A stretch of DNA of 64,000 bases, from assembly GCA_022059125.1 (NCBI GenBank), contig JAEUWY010000004.1:3348001-3412000 (forward strand). Reading direction: 5' to 3'. Both the position numbers and the translations under genes were made by a program. The notes under the pieces are model-generated. The model searched no databases and was not told the origin of the DNA. It saw nothing but the letters and a program-made list of their open reading frames with translations. The stretch comes from Corynespora cassiicola (Eukaryota > Ascomycota > Dothideomycetes > Pleosporales > Corynesporascaceae). Shown here one piece after another: positions 21,321-31,747 of the stretch (position 1 is the first letter of the stretch; every line of letters starts with the position of its first letter).

Positions 21321-23532
21321 TTACCAAGAAAAGCTCTCCTCACTCAGCCTGACAGTAGCCCCATTTCTGCCCAAACTAGCTACGACCACCCTGACTTCAT
21401 CCGCCATTCGAGCCGGGCCGCACACTACGATTGTGGTTCCACCTTGGAGACCCAACAACTCGGTCTCGAGTACCCTCCTAAGGTCAAACCTTTCCCCAAT
21501 TGACACGGTAACATCGACGTTCCCCCACTGCGCTCTTCCGCCTTGTCTCTTGTCCTGTTGGTTCAAAAGCTCCTCCATAGATAGAACCAAACTCTCTGTC
21601 CGCACGCCCCAGAGAAGCTTCGTTGCGCCTATCGGCGGTGCTACGGTATTGGCATCGTCCAGAAACGGTATCATGGCAGTGATGCCCACCCCACCAGCTA
21701 TGAGAATTCTGTTTGGGTAGTTGAAGGAGGGGCGGGCAATAGAAGATAGAGCGACCGAAATTTGCTCTGGGCCATAAGATGATTCGACGAGAACCGTCGT
21801 ACTCTTCTCGGATGCTGCAAGCTTGGCCAGACTGGCTGTCAAGCCACCCATTCGCCGTACATAGAAAGTGATGCCCAGCTCTCTCTCAGATATCGAAGCA
21901 GGGTGGGTCTGGACCGTGGCTTTTGTCTTTTCAAATTCGTCCGAAAGAGAATTGGGCTTGGATTCGGACGAAGCAGGCTGGAGGACGTGGGACGTTCCCT
22001 GACCAGAGGTTGAGGCAACGGAGAAGGGATGGTTCTCCCAGAACCGCCAGGTCAGGCCAGGGAAATAAAGGTAAACGTGTCCCGAGGCCTCTACACCGGG
22101 GACGGTGACCTTCAAGTAGTCCTCGTCAATGGCGGTGACGTATGCTCTTTTCACGCCGTTCCTCGCAATGCGCAATGGTCGGGCTAGGAAGCGGTCAAAG
22201 CCCCAGATAGCAAAGGCAATATATATCCATGTCTCATATCCCCATTGCCATGTGAATCGGTACCATATATGTAGCAATGAGCCGACAAGAACGAAAATTG
22301 ACAGGATGATGTGGGAGGCGAGGAAGAGTTCGTAGGCCTTTTGCCGGATAGGGACGACAGAGAGAGGGATCAGAACGGAAAGGCAGAGCGTTGCGACTAT
22401 TCCCCAAATCCAGTATTTTTCTTTTGTCTCGGTTTCGTAGGATTCTTCCCCCATGTTGATATAGAGGCGAAGCCAGATGGCCGAATGAAGACACGCCTGA
22501 ATGGTGCATATGACGGCAATCCAACGGTGTATGAGAAGAAATGTCGAGTGAGACCAGTTGGTGAGATACAGGAGGACATTGTTTCTGCTCGAATACAAGA
22601 CAGTCAAAACCAAGTTGGCGAAGCTCAGCAACCCAACGCGGTTTCCAATAAACGACGTCAGCTGCTCTTCGGTAGAGGTGTACCAAGAATTCGGATTGGC
22701 AATACGATATCCAACAGCTGATAGCACAATGTTTACGATCCAAATGTAGGCGATGAACAAGGCCTGGCCTCTCGTGGGAATAATAGCGAGGCCCAGGACG
22801 GGCACCGCATGGTGACGGCCGAATACGGGAGGGTCGATGAGGTAGGCATAGAACTTGGCGACGATGGATTTTGGCAAAGGGATAAAACGAAGAAGCGAAA
22901 AGCCAGTCGGCACGATGGTGCAGGTTAGAAGAAGAACAAGCCTGTCGCAGTCAGTAGCTGAAAAAATAGCACTGTATCAATACTTACCCATATCTCTGAG
23001 ATGTTGCTTCAACGATGTCAAATACCCAATCTCCGTTGTAGTTCGCAAGATATGATTCTTCATCAACCAAAGATGTGAAGTTTAAAATCTGTTCTGGGTC
23101 CGCGACTGTCGTAGGAGGCTCCATGACTCTGGCTAGTGCCTGCTGATAAGAGTACTTGGGTATGGGTTGGTTAGCTGCGCGCCCGACGACGTCAGTTACC
23201 CAATAGTCCTCCAGATCCGCTACTGCCACATCTTTGCAGTGCGTCGATATGCACCAGGCCAAGGTCTGGAGGAAGAAGTCGTTTGTAGCGTAACATTGTG
23301 GCGAAGGTGCCTCCATCTCCATGTCTGAATGATGGGAATGGCCGCCTCCCATACCGGCATCCTCGCATTCTAGCATATATCCAGATACAGTATCTCGACA
23401 CCCATAAGCACAGGGCGGGTCATACATTTTGATTGGGTAGCCGACGAGGCCATGACGCGTTCGTCCTTGAGAGGTGTGGGCTGTCACAGCGACAGACCAC
23501 AAGAGAATACAATGAACAACTCTCATGGCCAT
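21321..23532 (-). CDS. FRE-type ferric/cupric reductase
   Basis: Exons 22988-23532 and 21321-22941 (46-nt intron GTAAGT..CAG) give 721 residues. The N-terminus MAMRVVHCILLWSVAVTA is a signal peptide, followed by an extracellular segment with two short metal-binding-looking runs (GGGHSHHSDMEM). Ferric-reductase transmembrane helices carry paired heme-ligand histidines (HRWIAVICTIQACLH and HIILSIFVLVGSLLH). The C-terminal cytosolic half has the FAD motif NHPFSVAS, the NADPH motif GGVGITAM and VVCGPARM. It would move electrons from NADPH through FAD and two hemes to reduce Fe3+ or Cu2+ outside the cell for uptake. A TATA-like CTATATG (minus strand) sits about 65 bp upstream. No iron permease or multicopper oxidase is in the window. 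Confidence 0.92.
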
Positions 23533-24253
23533 TTTAGCGACTAGGGAATGGGGGGCTGAACTTGCGCACGTATGAGAGTGGAGGCATTTGACGTTCATAT
23601 AGCTCGCGGCTGTTTCTCTGCCAAGGGAGGTGGAGTCTAGGAGTCGCATCTTCACAACAGTGGGTTCCTCATTACATTACGACTCCCTGCGGAATATTTG
23701 CGGCTGAGGATACAGTAACCCTCTAAAACCTCAGGCTTTACACAGATAATGCTCCGTCATTGGATGATACCGTCTAAATTATTCCAAGACTGTTACCTGA
23801 ACTCATTTCTTACGGCATCCAAGCAATACTGGAACATAATTTACGAGAGAAGTATCAACCTAGACCCACGCAATAAGTGGCTCGTGGCGCTGAGCAAGAT
23901 TGAGGGGGTTTTGACAGGCCGTAATCCAGCTCTCTAGCCACCGGAGGAGTGGCGCGCGCACCCGGGTGGGTTGTGTGACTAACTGGAGTCTTGGCCTACA
24001 TAAATGATCTCTATATTGATTAAATGGCTATTCAGTCAGTGGGTATGTTATAGCAGAAATTGATTCAAAGCACCTAGTATTGGAACAAGAAACGCTATTA
24101 CTAAGAGGGTTTAGCGTTCTTCACTAGCGCATCATCACCATCTAAACACTGACTAGTACTTATCAACCACCTCAGAACATCATGGAAAGTCGATCCTCCC
24201 TGTATAATATGGGGCTCACATAACAATTTGCAACCCATCTTCACATTTTTCGA
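23533..24253. promoter_or_regulatory. Ferric reductase upstream region
   Basis: These 721 bp hold the reductase promoter, with TATA-like CATATAG at 23596-23602 on the plus strand, and the 3' side of the GMC gene. No GATA-type repressor site was convincingly paired; nothing else was seen. Confidence 0.4.
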
Positions 24254-26202
24254 CTAGATACCCAATTCTCTCGCAATAATTTCCGCCGCTTTTTCGCCGA
24301 CAATCAGGGCCGTGTTGTTTGTGTTGGCTCCGATGTTGTTAGGAATGATGGACAGATCTGGGAAAATTAACCAGGCATTCATAGAGAAGGAGCTATTTAA
24401 CTTCTTACCAACGCATTTCAAAGCCTCCGTGCCGTACACATTCAAACTCTCATCGACGACGCCCAATTTCTCTTTTGGTGCCATCTTGCACGTTCCAAGC
24501 GAATGGAACGTTGTACCCACGTTGGAGCGGATGAAATCCTCAATCGCACGATCGTCTTCTTCGTCGTACTTGACAGGAGGAATTTTCTTGCGCTCTTCGT
24601 CGCTTTGTAATCCGCCTTTCTTAAAGGGACTACTAGACAGCGCTGCCGCACTGCCTTCACGAAACTTGGGCTGTCCGAGCGCCAGTTCTCCTGCGAATGC
24701 GTTCGTTCGCCGGTAGATGTCCCTCCCCTTTTTATACGCCCACATTGCTTTCTTGAGGTCGATGTCATTTTCATCGGCCAAGAAACCAGTAAGGAATCTT
24801 GGCGCCACAGTGCAGTCAGCCGAAGTGATGTGGACACTTCCCCGAGAGTATGGGTATGGGGTGTATGATGCGACGGTCGCGAACTGAGTTCCATCTTCCG
24901 CTGCATTGATCATTTTGTGGTCGCCGAGGTAGAAGGAAATGGTACCAAAGCACATGATTGGCTTTGTGGGTACGCTGGCAAAGTCTCGATCCCAAATCTC
25001 CTTGAACTCTGGCCCGAGAGCGGCCGCTTCTTCGTCGGTCATGCGTAGCTTGCCGGCAATGTCGATGCCGTTCCAGCCGAGAATTGTATCTTTCTCCGCC
25101 ATCGCTTCCATAAAATCGCGCCGACCGGCGAGCAAAGCGTCCATCGTTTCATCCGGGCCGAGATTTGTCTTGTATGTACACAGGAGAAAGTGGTGATCCT
25201 GATAGTTCTCTCCTACACCGGGAAGATCGCTGATGACAGGAATGTCAAGTGGTGAGAGAACATCTTTGCTGCCAACTCCGGAGCGCTCTAGAATTGAGGG
25301 TGTTCCCAGTGCGCCGGCGGAAACCACAACAAGCTTCCGTGCTTTGACCGTTTTGGATATCCGCTGGGTCAAGCTAAGGCTTTGCTGTAAGAATATCGGT
25401 TCGGCTTCATATTCAACCCCAACTGCTCGGTTGTCCTCGAAAAGCACACGATTGACCTTGGTCTCAACGAGAAGGTGAAGATTTGGGTGTTTTCCATCGG
25501 CCATGAGAGGGTGCACATATCGATGAGCAGCATCCTGTCTCTTGCCATCCAGTCCGATGTACTTCTTGCTACGGCTAAAACCGCCAACAGTATTGAAGTC
25601 TTGCAAGTCGGCGATTTCCGGAATGTCATACGACTTTGCGGCTGCAAGAAAGTCATCTTGCTGGCTTTTTTGAACGTGTTGACCGTTTGATATATTGATT
25701 GGTCCGTCCGTACCATGGATCAATTCATCCGGCAGGGATTGATCGTCGGTGTGCATAGTCTCTAGCTGTTCCCAGTCAGCTTCGCATTGCAGGATTTGGA
25801 GCTACCTTCCTTCTTTGCGCAAGCGATTAGGCTCTTGCTGTCCCAACCTTCCATCTGAAAACTGTCGAAATCAACAGCCTGTGCCCTCACGTACATCATC
25901 GCGTTCGTCGAGCTTCCACCGCCGAGTATTCCCCCCGTTGGCACCACACGAGCGCGATTGCTGAGGGCTGGTTCGCTCTCCGCCTGGTACCAGACCATAT
26001 TCGTGGAAGATGGAGCTAAATTGGCAACGAAGATACCCGGGTTGGTAATCATGGGGTCGTTGAGATTGTTTTTTCCTCGTTCGATGATGAGAATCGAGAG
26101 ATTAGGGTCAGCTTGCGCGAGTCGTCCGGCCGCAACGCAAGCGGCCGTCCCCCCACCTGCGAATATGACATCGTATTCCCGGTCATCTTCGTGAGTGGAC
26201 AT
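24254..26202 (-). CDS. GMC-family FAD oxidoreductase (alcohol oxidase-like)
   Basis: Exons 25806-26202, 24409-25761 and 24254-24357 give 617 residues. The last intron (24358-24408, 51 nt) has no in-frame stop and its length is a multiple of three, so an unspliced frame reads straight through it. Splicing restores LKCVDLSIIPNNIGANTNNTA, as in alcohol oxidases. The start chosen is ATG 26202 (MSTHEDDREYDVIFAGGG), just before the FAD-binding beta-alpha-beta unit with GGGTAACVAAGRLA. The catalytic pair is His in TTFHSLGTCKM and Asn in NIGANTNNTA. It oxidises an alcohol with O2, yielding an aldehyde and H2O2; the substrate could be methanol, a longer alcohol or an aryl alcohol. The C-terminus (RELGI) is not a clear peroxisomal signal. 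Confidence 0.9.
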
Positions 26203-27548
26203 TTCAGGATTAGTATCAGTAAAAAGAACTGGCTTCACAAGTCTGTTGAACTGAGCGTCAGGGAAGCGGTATTCTTTTTGTTTGTTGGGATCGACTACTA
26301 TATAGCTATACTTGCTCACACAATGGTCAGGGATTCTGGAAGAGGTAGGAAGGTGGTATGCGTTCGTCGGTAGATGGTGCTTACTGGGGATAGCATTAAC
26401 CCCGCAGCAAGCTTACCTGGATTGTAGCCGGCCTATATTCAGCCCACGTAAACCTGTCCAGATCGAGGTAAAGGGGACCTTGAGCCTGTGATCCATCGTA
26501 AAATATCTTTTAGTGATTATTGAGTTAGTTCCAAATCATAGTCAACTGTACCTTAGGCACTCCTTGTGTGGTGTTGTTGGGAACAAACACCTTGCTGTAT
26601 GATGGTGTTCATCTCATAGTTAATATTGATGGGCAAGCGATAAGGGAAAAATGTACATGATTATTCACTTCTAGAAATACAGAGAGAGTATCGAACCTTC
26701 TCAAGTGTATAGGATACTACATGGACATCTGATGTTTTCAGATGCAACATCTCACCCAAGCTGACTCATCTCCAAGAACTTGGCACTGCTCTTGCTGAAG
26801 TCAACGATAAATCTGTCCAATAATCTTCTTTTCCTTGATAGCCATTCATACATTGCATACGGCGATCTCAACCTAGAAGGGGTTGACTAAGGGAGCTGAA
26901 AATGATTGCCATCACGCTGGAAGAGTCACCAGTCTAGACACAGACCTGGAATATGCACTCCTCATATACATGCTTATCGGTGAAACATGAAAATCTTGAG
27001 ATGACTGTCCACTGCTAGAACCACGATGGTCCCTAGCAAAACAGTTGACAAATGACTTATCCTAGCCGGGCTTAGCAACTCTGGGCTGCACTGCAGAGGC
27101 GAGCGCTCAGTCCTTTGGGCACAAGTATACGAATAAGGTTTTTCCTTGTGTCAGTTTTAGCCCCACTTATGCGTTTTTCTACCGAATGGTACTGGTGTTA
27201 CCAAAGATCCACAACAACCTCGTGTACTAGGACCATGTACTTCACTTCCTACAACAACGCCATCGCTTGTTTTGCAGGTCAGGCAGCAATAACTCCAGAT
27301 TACGGGATTCTAAACATTGCAAGCATATGCACGCGCGAGTAAGTCGTGCAAGAGTTCACGCTCGTCGAGAATCCTGTGACCTTTGTTTCGAAAGGAATAT
27401 TGCCGGTAGCCAGTCGATGTGAAAATCACTGAATTGGCATGGGCTTGACATTAAAAATAATAATAGTGTGAATAGTTATCTGGTATATGGAGACTCAAAG
27501 AAATTTGCCGTTGGGCGTTGGGCCTGGATTGGCCGAGCAGCCCACCAC
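26203..27548. other. Intergenic, GMC upstream region
   Basis: These 1.35 kb are AT-rich. A TATA-like cluster CTATATAGCTATA lies at 26298-26310, about 100 bp upstream of the GMC start. No gene-like frame was seen; the stretch at 26440-27450 holds nothing recognisable. Confidence 0.45.
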
Positions 27549-29284
27549 TCAAAATTCGTGTTCAGCGGCGACCCTTGGCAGCGTGGCCTTGTTGTGGATC
27601 GTCTCATGGAGTCCCGTCGGCTTATCGTCCAACAATCTTCCATCATTTCGATCATCGATATCATGATAGATGGCCCGATTGAGATCTCTCCTTGGATCGT
27701 TTGACCCAACCGTTTGCAGAGACTGGCGTACTTTGAGCGGCGGGGGTTGCTGCAGAGGCAATTGGATGCTGTTGCTCTTGGATTCGGATGAACTGTCCCG
27801 GGCAGATCTGGCAGCCGCTGTTCCAGATTCCATCCTTTCGTAGGCTGAGCTTGCGACAGCTGTCGATACCTGCGAGTCGCGCTGTGCAGCCGCTTTCCTG
27901 CGACGGAACCAAAGAGCGAGACCGATAATCAAGACCGTGCCAATGACTGAGCCTACAATGGCACCCGCGAGTGCACCGATACCAAACTTGTTCGCAGAGC
28001 CCTTGACTGGAGGACGGCATATTGTTGTAACAGTTGCTGCTTTGGGATCGGCGGGAGCGGTAACTGCGGGAGCGAGCTGGAAATTTTGCGCATCGGGGTC
28101 AACGATGAGATAGTTTTGTGTGAAGAATGGGAGGCCAAACGTCGCGATGCTTGAGCCTGTGCGGTTCGTAACAGCCAGTTCATAGATGGTGGGATCGAAA
28201 GTCTCTCGTGTACCGGTGGCGGAATATGTACGTGGTCGATAGAAAAGTTCGCTCGCTGGTATTGTGGTCTTGTAAGTTGCAACGGATTGCTTTGAGCCGT
28301 CACCTAAGGGCGCATTTGCATCAGACAAAGTGATGGTGATTGTTCCTGTGGGCAATGTTGCGCCGGCTGGAAGTGTAAATCGGTTGAGGGTACTGTTCCA
28401 TGTCGCATCCGATTCGGCTCCAGCGAGGTTCTCCAGGAGATTATCGGGGAGCTCAAGAGTAGATGAAAAAGGGTCGAGATTCACAGCTAGAGTCTCGGTG
28501 GTGTTGTCGAATAGGGTAGTTGATGTGCCGCCCTTGTCATAAGTAATTGCCGTTACGATTGCGCATGTTGGGCAATCTGAGTGCATGGGAAATGTCGAAG
28601 GGGGTGATTTCACTCTGGCGGTGTCATATCCGCCTACGATCAGAAGACCATCTTGAGGGGCTGCCTCGGATTCTGACCCTACCCACAATCCATAGGCGCG
28701 AGACGATGCTTGGCCGGTATCTGCAAGAAAGTTCAGGAATGTGCTGTTTGAGCCTAACGGAAGTGTGGCTCGAGTCATGGGCTCAGTGTCCTTTTCAATA
28801 ACGGCAGCTATCGACCAGGTCAGCATTCTTGAGCAGCGTGTTACAGGTTACGCTAGATCATGGACATACCGTCTGTAGAGCCATTGGTGAAACCGGGATA
28901 GGCCGCAAACTTGTTCGTCGCTGGTGCCGTCCCAAAAGCGATGGCATCCTCAAAGAAGTTGTAGAAGCCCCGACTGGCCAGCTCGATTCCATCACGGCTG
29001 CCTCCCCAGTTGGCGTAGTCGATGGTCACAAACGAGGTGGACGCGGAAGAGTCGAATACACCGCCGACTTGGCCGATGCAGCTGAGATTTTTGGCGTCGA
29101 CGCATTCAGCGACATTGTTGACGAAAAGATTGTTCGAGAATGTCGAAGGGTTTAGTGCGAATGGTTGAGGTGGGGTTCCGACGGTGAAGGTTATGCCTCT
29201 GCTGAGAACGGCGCCGCCAGCGGCCGCTGTAGCATTTGTCCATGGGAGAAGAAGCGGCGCAGAGCCATTTGGGCATTTGGACAT
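27549..29284 (-). CDS. Membrane-anchored aspartic-peptidase-like protein, catalytic motifs degenerate
   Basis: Exons 28870-29284 and 27549-28807 (62-nt intron GTATGT..TAG) give 557 residues. The ectodomain has the pepsin-type layout: GITFTVGTPPQPF (the usual strand before the first active site), LLIVGGYD, then FGLPFFTQNYLIVD near its end. Where pepsins have D-T/S-G the protein reads LNPSTFSNNLFV, and the second site reads LDPFSSTLELP. The first catalytic Asp is therefore absent and the second loop is altered. One transmembrane helix (GALAGAIVGSVIGTVLIIGLALWF) is followed by RRRK and a cytosolic tail of about 130 residues rich in Ser. No signal peptide is seen from this ATG; a missed 5' exon is possible. 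A proteolytic role is unlikely; a binding or surface-sensor role is inference. Confidence 0.75.
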
Positions 29285-31747
29285 TGTGGCGACTGTGTGT
29301 ATTCCTGCTATGGCAGTCCCTGTCTACGCAGAACAGTCGATCTGCGTTGCAGTGGATGTCGTGCAGTATGGCATGAAGAAAAGGGTTTGTTGACAGAAGG
29401 CAACTTCATTGTCCGTCCAGGGTAAGGCTGCGGGCCAGCAGATATATCAAATGCGCACATTGGACGGAGTTGCACGTCACCGTTTCGAATTTTTCCAGCT
29501 TCCCATGCCCGAGATTGACGGCAGCCCGACGGAATTCCTTGATTTAGAGAGCATAATCGGCATCAGATCATGCCTGGCGCGGGCAGGACACGCGACTCAG
29601 GGCTCAAGACTCGCCGTAGACGAGACGGGACGTATTGCGACATGGTTGTAAGAAGATTTGAGGCCGGCAGCTCACTTTGCCTGAAGGGGACCTGTTCCCG
29701 TGATTGGGCCGAAAGACGATAGGGATCTAACGATCAAGGTCGGGAGCCCTGGGTAACAAAACGGGGGCTGGTGCAGGAACGAGGTCGAGATGCGCCGGGA
29801 GATGCGCCGGCTGCGCTGATCTTTGGCCAGTCTCGGTGCCCAACGCACTCCCACGCGGCTCGGGACAAGATGACGGTTCCAACCAAACTTGACAGTTGAC
29901 ATGGTGCGAGAGCTAACCGACAGATCACCATGAAGGGCATAAGCTTTGGGCCATCGGCTGCAGAAAAACGTGGTGCTCATTGCTGTGCGCAACTGCCGCG
30001 CGGGCTCCCTGGAGAACCCCGCTGAGATTCCCCCTTCGCGATACGAACACTCCTGCTGCAGATCGGGGCTCGCAGGGCTAGGGGATGTCCAATCGAGTGC
30101 GAGACTGCTAGAATGGTCCGAATCAGAGGTGCACTTCGTCATGGCTGGCCTTGTCAGGCCTCAACACCAGCCCCTATCCCCTTGCAACTTCTGCTGCATG
30201 CCACAGGAACATCGTGGGTTTTGTATCTGCAGAACCCTGGTTTGTCCTCTGGAAGACACGCGCGAGCCATCAGCCGTGCGGATCAACTCCTCACTCAAAC
30301 CGCATGTTGCCTCGGTCTTTCTCTGGTCGAAGGATCGCGGCATGATATCGGCGACCTACCTCTCCTCCAGCAGGTTCTAGATGAGCCATCCTCTCCACCT
30401 CCTCCAAGACCTTTGGTAGATCTGCTACCGGACCCTTTTTCGCCATCTTGCCATCCCGGGGGGCTCAATTGAGGCGTATCTTGGAGAAACGATCGGCATA
30501 CCGAATTTCAACTGGTCAACTCCTGTCAGCTGCTGCTCGAGGACCAGCACCTTCCCAACAATCTCCCTGGACTTTCTTCATTACCCCAATGGACTGCATG
30601 GTTGGGGGATCAGTCTATGCTGACGGATTCTGATCGAGTCTCTTTAAAAAAAAAGGTAAAGCATGAGCCAGCTGTTTCTCATCGTGGGATGTGCGGGTCT
30701 ATGCGGCTTTCTTTCGGTCTTGTCCAGACACTTTTGATTATTGCATCCACATCACCGCCAGCGAAATTACATCTACTGGTATTCTATTTATAGTCTTCAT
30801 AATCAGCCCCAAGTCTTTGCATCTCCAAATATCTGGCACAGAGGGCTCGTTTCTGCATAGCCAGGCCATTGCGCCCTCCAAAATCACGGCAGTCTAGGCT
30901 TCTTCCTTTGGTGACGAGCTTTGCGAGATCCAGTCACCTCCTTTACTTTCGAACGTTTTGACCGTTGGATAATAGAATAGCTCCGAGTTGAACCCCGGTA
31001 CAGTGGTAACTTTGGCTCCTAAAATCAATGCCGCCTTGGTCATGACGTCATGACGTCATGACCAAGGCGGCAGCTCGCTAGAGATCCCCATCTCGATCAT
31101 CAGTGCACTATACAACGCATGCTTATGCTACAAAACAAACATGATGTATTTCAACTGTATCAATGCGCATCGTTACTCACGATTCAAACCTTGACTCTTG
31201 ACAGTGCCGGAATAAGGAATTGTTCTAATGCCTGTCTCCCTCAACATCCAGAGACAGGTTTCATGATCGCTCACAACAGATGCAGCTACATTTCTATGGA
31301 ACTCATCATTCTCCGTGATGAGATAATAATGTAGAAGCCTAGGGCTCTCTACACACAATCTTTCGTTCACCGCTAAGCAGCCACAGTGTAAACATTTTGC
31401 ATAGTATCAAGGCAAATAGAAAGAACACCAAGGCATAACCAGGGAGCTGCGGCGGCTAAACCATTATACCGATATCAAATCAACAGCTCCAACTTCATTC
31501 CTCAAAGATAAGAGAATAGTTGCTCGCCCCAGCAATTTATTCGACATTGCATCGGCCGCCACCAGACCTAAACAGTGCTAGCGTATGCTGACATGCATAT
31601 TCCTTCAGGTCTAACCACTGCCTTATGTCGGGCCACACTTGCGGGATTCGTCATCAAGTAAAGGCTTTGATAAACAATGAGCATCCTGCATCGGCCGCTG
31701 CCTGCCTGCCTGTCTACGCGTTTACATGCAAGGGTTGAAGCCCTGAG
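29285..31747. other. 2.5-kb intergenic region
   Basis: It holds a TATA-like GATATATC at 29441-29448, upstream of the aspartic-peptidase-like gene, and the 44-bp palindrome at 31029-31072. Open frames between 29670 and 30640 occur in several overlapping registers without family patterns and were not accepted. Confidence 0.5.
31029..31072. repeat. 44-bp perfect palindrome centred on two TGACGTCA sites
   Basis: The two 22-bp halves are exact reverse complements with no spacer; the centre falls between 31050 and 31051. The middle reads TGACGTCATGACGTCA, that is, two abutting CRE/ATF-type octamers. The outer arms carry CCGCCTTGGTCA. Pairing ends abruptly at 31028/31073. It lies about 680 bp upstream of the Zn2Cys6 regulator gene. 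As RNA or single-stranded DNA it would form a very stable hairpin. Confidence 0.9.

Noticed and set aside
24254..29284. Reading the GMC oxidase, ferric reductase and aspartic-like genes as one biosynthetic cluster
   Set aside because: No core synthase, tailoring set or regulator accompanies them; same-strand order alone is not evidence.
29672..30640. Cluster of overlapping open frames on both strands
   Set aside because: Open in several registers at once with no family pattern; best explained by base composition.
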